NCBI GenBank assembly: GCA_003963145.1
Contig: RXJJ01000012.1
Span: 225,778-289,777 of the forward strand
Length of the DNA stretch: 64,000 nucleotides
Direction of reading: 5' to 3'
Source of the DNA: Bradyrhizobiaceae bacterium
Lineage (GTDB): Bacteria; Pseudomonadota; Alphaproteobacteria; Rhizobiales; Xanthobacteraceae
Shown here: in pieces, positions 59,423-64,000 of the stretch
Layout of the letters: each line of letters begins with the position of its first letter
Position numbering within the stretch: the stretch's first letter is position 1
The notes under the pieces: generated by a model
What the model saw: the letters and a program-made list of their open reading frames with translations, nothing else
What the model was told of the DNA's origin: nothing
The model's database searches: none
Made by a program: the position numbers and the translations under genes

Positions 59423-61636
59423 TTGACGATCACGAACGAACCCGCCATCACCCCCGAACTCGTCGCCCAGCACGGCCTCAAGCCCGACGAGTACGAGCGC
59501 ATCCTGAAACTGATCGGACGCGTGCCGTCATTCACCGAGCTCGGCATCTTCTCGGCGATGTGGAACGAGCACTGCTCGTACAAATCCTCGCGCATCCATC
59601 TGCGCGGCCTGCCGACAAAGGCGCCGTGGGTCATTCAGGGTCCGGGCGAGAACGCCGGCGTGATCGACATCGGCGACGGACTGGCGGTCGTGTTCAAGAT
59701 GGAGAGCCACAACCATCCGAGTTTCATCGAGCCGTATCAGGGCGCGACCACGGGCGTCGGCGGCATCCTGCGCGACGTGTTCACCATGGGCGCGCGGCCG
59801 ATCGCGTGCCTCAACGCACTGTCCTTCGGCGATCCGAACCATTCCAAGACCCGCCATCTCGTGTCCGGGGTGGTCGCGGGCATCGGCGGCTACGGCAATT
59901 CGTTCGGCGTGCCGACGGTGGGCGGCCAGATGCGTTTTCATACGCGCTATGACGGCAACATCCTCGTCAACGCGATGGCGGTGGGTCTGGCGGAAGCCGA
60001 CAAGATTTTCTACGCGGCGGCGAGCGGCGTGAACATGCCGATCGTCTATCTCGGATCGAAGACGGGCCGCGACGGCATTCACGGCGCGACCATGGCTTCG
60101 GCGGAGTTCGACGACGCCAGCGAGGAGAAGCGGCCGACCGTGCAGGTCGGCGATCCGTTCGCGGAGAAGCTGCTGCTCGAGGCGTGCCTCGAGATCATGG
60201 AGAAGGGTTGCGTCATCGCGATTCAGGACATGGGCGCGGCGGGCCTCACCTGTTCGGCGGTCGAGATGGGCGCGAAGGGCGATCTCGGAGTCGATCTTGA
60301 TCTCAACGCGGTGCCGACGCGCGAGCTAGGGATGAGCGCCTACGAGATGATGCTCTCCGAATCGCAGGAGCGCATGCTGATGGTGCTCAAGCCCGAGAAG
60401 GAAAAGGAAGCCGAGGCGATCTTCAAAAAGTGGGGCCTCGATTTCGCGGTGGTCGGCCATACCACGCCGACCAAACGCTTCGTGGTCAAGCACGGCGGCG
60501 ACGTGATGGCGGACCTGCCGATCAAGGAGCTGGGCGACGAGGCGCCGCTCTACGATCGTCCGCATGTGCCCTCGCCACAGCTCCCGATGATCCACGCGCG
60601 AGACGTGCACGCGCCGATGGCTGTGCCGCAGGCGCTGGCCAAATTGCTGGCGACGCCGGACCTCTGCTCGAAGCGCTGGGTCTGGGAGCAATACGATCAC
60701 GTCATCGGCGGCAACACCATGCAGCGTCCGGGCGGCGACGCCGCCGTGGTGCGCGTGCAGGACGGGCCGAAGGGTCTCGCGCTGACCGTCGACGTCACGC
60801 CGCGTTATTGCGAAGCCGATCCGTTCGAAGGCGGCAAGCAGGCGGTGGCCGAGGCGTGGCGCAACATCACCGCAGTCGGCGGCAAGCCGCTTGCGATCAC
60901 GGATAATCTGAACTTCGGCAATCCCGAGCGGCCCGAGATCATGGGCCAGTTCGTCGGTTGCCTGAAGGGCATCTCGGAAGCCTGCAAGGCGCTGGATTTC
61001 CCGGTCGTGTCGGGCAACGTCTCGCTCTACAACGAAACCAACGGCCGCGGCATCCTGCCGACGCCCTCCATCGGCGGCGTGGGCCTGCTCGACGATTTCA
61101 CCAAATCCGCGACGCTCGCCTTCAAGGCCGCCGATGAGGCGATCCTGCTGATCGGCGATACGCAGGGCTGGCTCGGCCAGTCGGTCTATCTGCGCGACAT
61201 CTGCGGTCGCGAGGAGGGCGCGCCGCCGCCGGTCGATCTTGCGGTGGAGCGGCGCAACGGCGACGTGGTGCGCGGCATGATCAAGGGCGGCACCGCCAGC
61301 GCGGTGCATGACGTGTCGGACGGCGGCCTGCTGGTCGCGCTCGCCGAGATGGCGATGGCGAGCGGCATCGGCGCGATTCTCGACGCGCCGCCGGAAGACC
61401 TTGTGCCGCATGCCTACTGGTTCGGCGAGGATCAGGGACGCTATGTCGTCACCGTGCCCGAAACGCATCTGCTCACGGTGCTGAGCAAGCTCAAGGCGGT
61501 GAATGTGCCGTGCCACGTCATCGGCAAGACCGGCGGCCACGCCATCGCCATTGAGGGCGAGTCGCCGGTGACGATCGCCAAGCTCAGGAACGGTTTCGAG
61601 AGCTGGCTGCCGGATTACATGAGCGGAAAGACCTGA
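59423..61636 (+). CDS. purL: Phosphoribosylformylglycinamidine synthase subunit PurL
   Basis: [26 protein letters not shown] ... [40 protein letters not shown]; 737 aa. Confidence 0.97.
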   Translation: MTITNEPAITPELVAQHGLKPDEYERILKLIGRVPSFTELGIFSAMWNEHCSYKSSRIHLRGLPTKAPWVIQGPGENAGVIDIGDGLAVVFKMESHNHPSFIEPYQGATTGVGGILRDVFTMGARPIACLNALSFGDPNHSKTRHLVSGVVAGIGGYGNSFGVPTVGGQMRFHTRYDGNILVNAMAVGLAEADKIFYAAASGVNMPIVYLGSKTGRDGIHGATMASAEFDDASEEKRPTVQVGDPFAEKLLLEACLEIMEKGCVIAIQDMGAAGLTCSAVEMGAKGDLGVDLDLNAVPTRELGMSAYEMMLSESQERMLMVLKPEKEKEAEAIFKKWGLDFAVVGHTTPTKRFVVKHGGDVMADLPIKELGDEAPLYDRPHVPSPQLPMIHARDVHAPMAVPQALAKLLATPDLCSKRWVWEQYDHVIGGNTMQRPGGDAAVVRVQDGPKGLALTVDVTPRYCEADPFEGGKQAVAEAWRNITAVGGKPLAITDNLNFGNPERPEIMGQFVGCLKGISEACKALDFPVVSGNVSLYNETNGRGILPTPSIGGVGLLDDFTKSATLAFKAADEAILLIGDTQGWLGQSVYLRDICGREEGAPPPVDLAVERRNGDVVRGMIKGGTASAVHDVSDGGLLVALAEMAMASGIGAILDAPPEDLVPHAYWFGEDQGRYVVTVPETHLLTVLSKLKAVNVPCHVIGKTGGHAIAIEGESPVTIAKLRNGFESWLPDYMSGKT

Positions 61637-61645
61637 CCCGCGCCG

Positions 61646-62293
61646 TTACGATGAGCGCGTCCCGGGCGGCTTGACGCCGTAGCGCAGTCCGTCGGCGAAC
61701 AGACTAACCATGCGCCGCGCATTATCGGGGTCCTTGTTGTAAGCGGACATGCACAGGCTCGCCACCGCGCCCAGAATATCTTTGGCGTTGGCATCCGTGC
61801 GAATTTCGCCGGCGGCCATTGCGGTGTCGAACAGTTTCCGAAACGCGGGCCGCAGTCTCTGTTCGAAATGCGCGGGCAGGGCGTCGTAGGCCGGATCGCC
61901 CGAGTGGAGGGCATTGGCGAGCCCGCGTTTGGTCCCCACGAAAACCGCATAACGCTGCAGCCAGTTCGCCAGCGCCTCGAAGGGGCGATGCTCGGCAGCG
62001 ATGGTCTCGGCTGCATCCGCGCATGCATCCATCTCCCGACGGAAGACGGCGGCGATCAGGTCGGCTCTCTGAGGGAAGTGGCGGTACAGCGTGCCGATAC
62101 CCACCCCCGCCTGATCGGCGATCTCGCGGACCGGAGCATCCACGCCCGATGTAGCGAACACGGTTTTGGCCGCCTGAAGCAGCGCTTCGAGGTTGCGCTG
62201 AACGTCACTGCGCACACGCTTGTCCTGTTCGGTGTCAGGCGGCGTCTTGCTGTCCTGGAACCCGGCACGCGGCTTTTTCGGTTCTTTGTCCAT
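61646..62293 (-). CDS. TetR-family transcriptional regulator
   Basis: RNLEALLQAAKTVFATSGVDAPVREIADQAGVGIGTLYRHFPQRADLIAAVFRREMD. Confidence 0.92.
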   Translation of the reverse strand: MDKEPKKPRAGFQDSKTPPDTEQDKRVRSDVQRNLEALLQAAKTVFATSGVDAPVREIADQAGVGIGTLYRHFPQRADLIAAVFRREMDACADAAETIAAEHRPFEALANWLQRYAVFVGTKRGLANALHSGDPAYDALPAHFEQRLRPAFRKLFDTAMAAGEIRTDANAKDILGAVASLCMSAYNKDPDNARRMVSLFADGLRYGVKPPGTRSS

Positions 62294-62312
62294 GGAATGT
62301 ATCTTGAAAAAC

Positions 62313-62349
62313 GGAACATCGTTCCATATTAATACGGAATGCTGTTCCG
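62313..62349. promoter_or_regulatory. Two candidate TetR operators in the divergent promoter
   Basis: GGAAC-ATC-GTTCC (62313-62325) and CGGAA-TGCTG-TTCCG (62335-62349), centres 23 bp apart. Confidence 0.7.
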
Positions 62350-62411
62350 GTTTATTAATCTAGTGCCGGACGCCTCCGCTGACAACACGAATACAACTCA
62401 GGGAAAGTGCC

Positions 62412-63167
62412 GTGCATAACAAACCCGTCGCTTTGGTTACAGGAGCCAATCAAGGTATCGGCCTCCAGATCGCAAAGGAACTGGCCGCGAAGAATATCAC
62501 CGTGCTGGCCGGTTCACGTAACCTCGGGCGCGGGGAGGAGGCCGTCAAAACCATCGAGGGCGAAGTTCACGCGCTTCAGCTTGACGTTACCGATGCCGGT
62601 TCCATCACCGCCGCTGCGAAGCACATCCGCGAGGCCTACGGCCGTCTCGATCTGCTGATCCAGAACGCGGCGATTTCCAACATGAACAGGCCGCCGGGCC
62701 AGTCTGTCGAGGATTACGCCAAGGCCACGCGGCCCAGCAACGTCTCTCTCGAGGAAATGCGTGCGGTTTGGGAGACCAATGTGTTCGGCGTTCTCATGGT
62801 CTATCAGGCGATGCTCCCGTTGCTCCGCGAAGCGCCGGACGCACGGATCGTCAACATCTCGAGCGGCCTCGGATCGCTGACCGCGAGCTCCGATCATTCT
62901 TACGCCTATCGCGGCATTTTCGGGCCCGTTTATCCCGCGTCCAAGACGGCCCTCAACGCCTTGACGGTTGCGATGGCGATCGAGCTCGAGAACGAAGGCA
63001 TCAAGGTCAACGCCGTCTCGCCGGGCTACACCAGCACCAGTCTGAATAACTACACAGGCACCGATACGGTGGAGCAGGGCGCACGCGAGGCGGTGCGCGT
63101 TGCGCTCAGCCAGGACGGCGCGACGGGACGTTTCACGCGCTGGGAAAACGAAACCATTCCGTGGTGA
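62412..63167 (+). CDS. SDR family oxidoreductase
   Basis: ALVTGANQGIGLQIAKELAAKNITVLAGSR ... YPASKTALNALTVAMAIE (YxxxK). Confidence 0.92.
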   Translation: MHNKPVALVTGANQGIGLQIAKELAAKNITVLAGSRNLGRGEEAVKTIEGEVHALQLDVTDAGSITAAAKHIREAYGRLDLLIQNAAISNMNRPPGQSVEDYAKATRPSNVSLEEMRAVWETNVFGVLMVYQAMLPLLREAPDARIVNISSGLGSLTASSDHSYAYRGIFGPVYPASKTALNALTVAMAIELENEGIKVNAVSPGYTSTSLNNYTGTDTVEQGAREAVRVALSQDGATGRFTRWENETIPW

Positions 63168-63217
63168 GACGAACCACGCCATTGCACGCTCGCGCGCCGT
63201 CAGAGAAAGGAAGAAGC

Positions 63218-64000
63218 ATGAAGTACCGCACCTTGGGTAAAACCGGCATCAAGGTCAGCCCTTATTGCCTTGGCGCGATGATGTTCGGTGGAATTGGCAA
63301 TCCCGACCACGATGAGTGCATCCGCATCGTCCACAAGGCTTTGGATCATGGCATCAATTTCATCGATACAGCCGACAGGTACAGCCGCGGCGAGTCGGAG
63401 GAGGTCGTTGGCAAAGCGCTGAAGGGCCGGCGCGACAACATCGTGCTTGCCACCAAGGTGCATGGGCCGATGGGGGACGATCCGAACCAGCAGGGCAACT
63501 CGCGCCGCTGGATCATGCAGGCGGTCGATGCGTCGCTCCGCCGTCTTCAGACCGACTATATCGATCTTTATCAGATTCACCGTCCTGCGCCCGACACCGA
63601 CATCGAGGAGACGCTATCGGCGCTGACGGACCTGATGCGGGCGGGCAAGGTCCGCGCGATCGGATCGTCGACCTTTCCGGCCTCGGAGATTGTCGAGGCG
63701 CAATGGGTGGCCGAGCGCCGGGGGTTGGCGCGCTTTCGTACCGAGCAGCCGCCTTATTCGATTCTTAACCGGAGCATCGAACGCGAGGTGCTTCCCGTCT
63801 GTCAGAGCTACGGAATGGGCGCGCTGGTCTGGAGTCCGCTGGCGAAAGGCATGCTTACCGGCCGTTATCGCAAGGGTCAGCCATTGCCCGATAGCCTGCG
63901 CGTCAAGGCATTTCCCGATCAAATGGCCGACGACCGCAATCTCGAGGCGGTCGAACGGCTCATTCCCCTTGCAAGGGCGGCGGGCCTGTCTCTGACCCAC
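63218..64000 (+). CDS. Aldo/keto reductase (3' end beyond window)
   Basis: Translated by hand: MKYRTLGKTGIKVSPYCLGAMMFGGIGNPDHDECIRIVHKALDHGINFIDTADRYSRGESEEVVGKALKGRRDNIVLATKVHGPMG; missing from the ORF track because it is open at the window edge. Confidence 0.9.
   Translation, partial: MKYRTLGKTGIKVSPYCLGAMMFGGIGNPDHDECIRIVHKALDHGINFIDTADRYSRGESEEVVGKALKGRRDNIVLATKVHGPMGDDPNQQGNSRRWIMQAVDASLRRLQTDYIDLYQIHRPAPDTDIEETLSALTDLMRAGKVRAIGSSTFPASEIVEAQWVAERRGLARFRTEQPPYSILNRSIEREVLPVCQSYGMGALVWSPLAKGMLTGRYRKGQPLPDSLRVKAFPDQMADDRNLEAVERLIPLARAAGLSLTH

Overview
This is a GC-rich alphaproteobacterial chromosomal window. Its gene content (CckA-type kinase near fliQ/fliR/flhB, MbfA with an ICE/Irr box, GAAC-N7-GAAC LexA box at recA) fits Bradyrhizobiaceae-type Rhizobiales; that assignment is inference. 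Recognisable core blocks: fliQ(partial)-fliR-flhB-cckA; mbfA; class I fumarase; an ArsR + AHSA1/VOC gene array; SET-domain protein; hicAB; recA; gcvTHP with a tandem glycine riboswitch; PPK2; alaS; icd; trmJ; cyn ABC transporter plus cyanase with a divergent sigma-54 activator; a type ISP/IIG-like restriction-modification gene; a split pur cluster (purC, purS, purQ, purL); and a TetR/SDR/aldo-keto reductase end. The most unusual unexplained structure is in the icd-trmJ intergenic region: seven back-to-back 21-bp units, each with a GANTC (CcrM-type) site at the same phase, plus four more GANTC sites nearby. Other items worth checking: a TrmJ-DUF559 fusion, a readable EBP/UAS/sigma-54 circuit at the cyanate locus, a cupin(JmjC-like)/acetyltransferase pair with overlapping ORFs, an AT-rich DUF2971 insertion after mbfA, and a composite palindromic element inside the pur region. 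I saw no rRNA, no tRNA I could support, no CRISPR array and no complete IS element. All calls come from reading the sequence and supplied ORFs; no database search was run.
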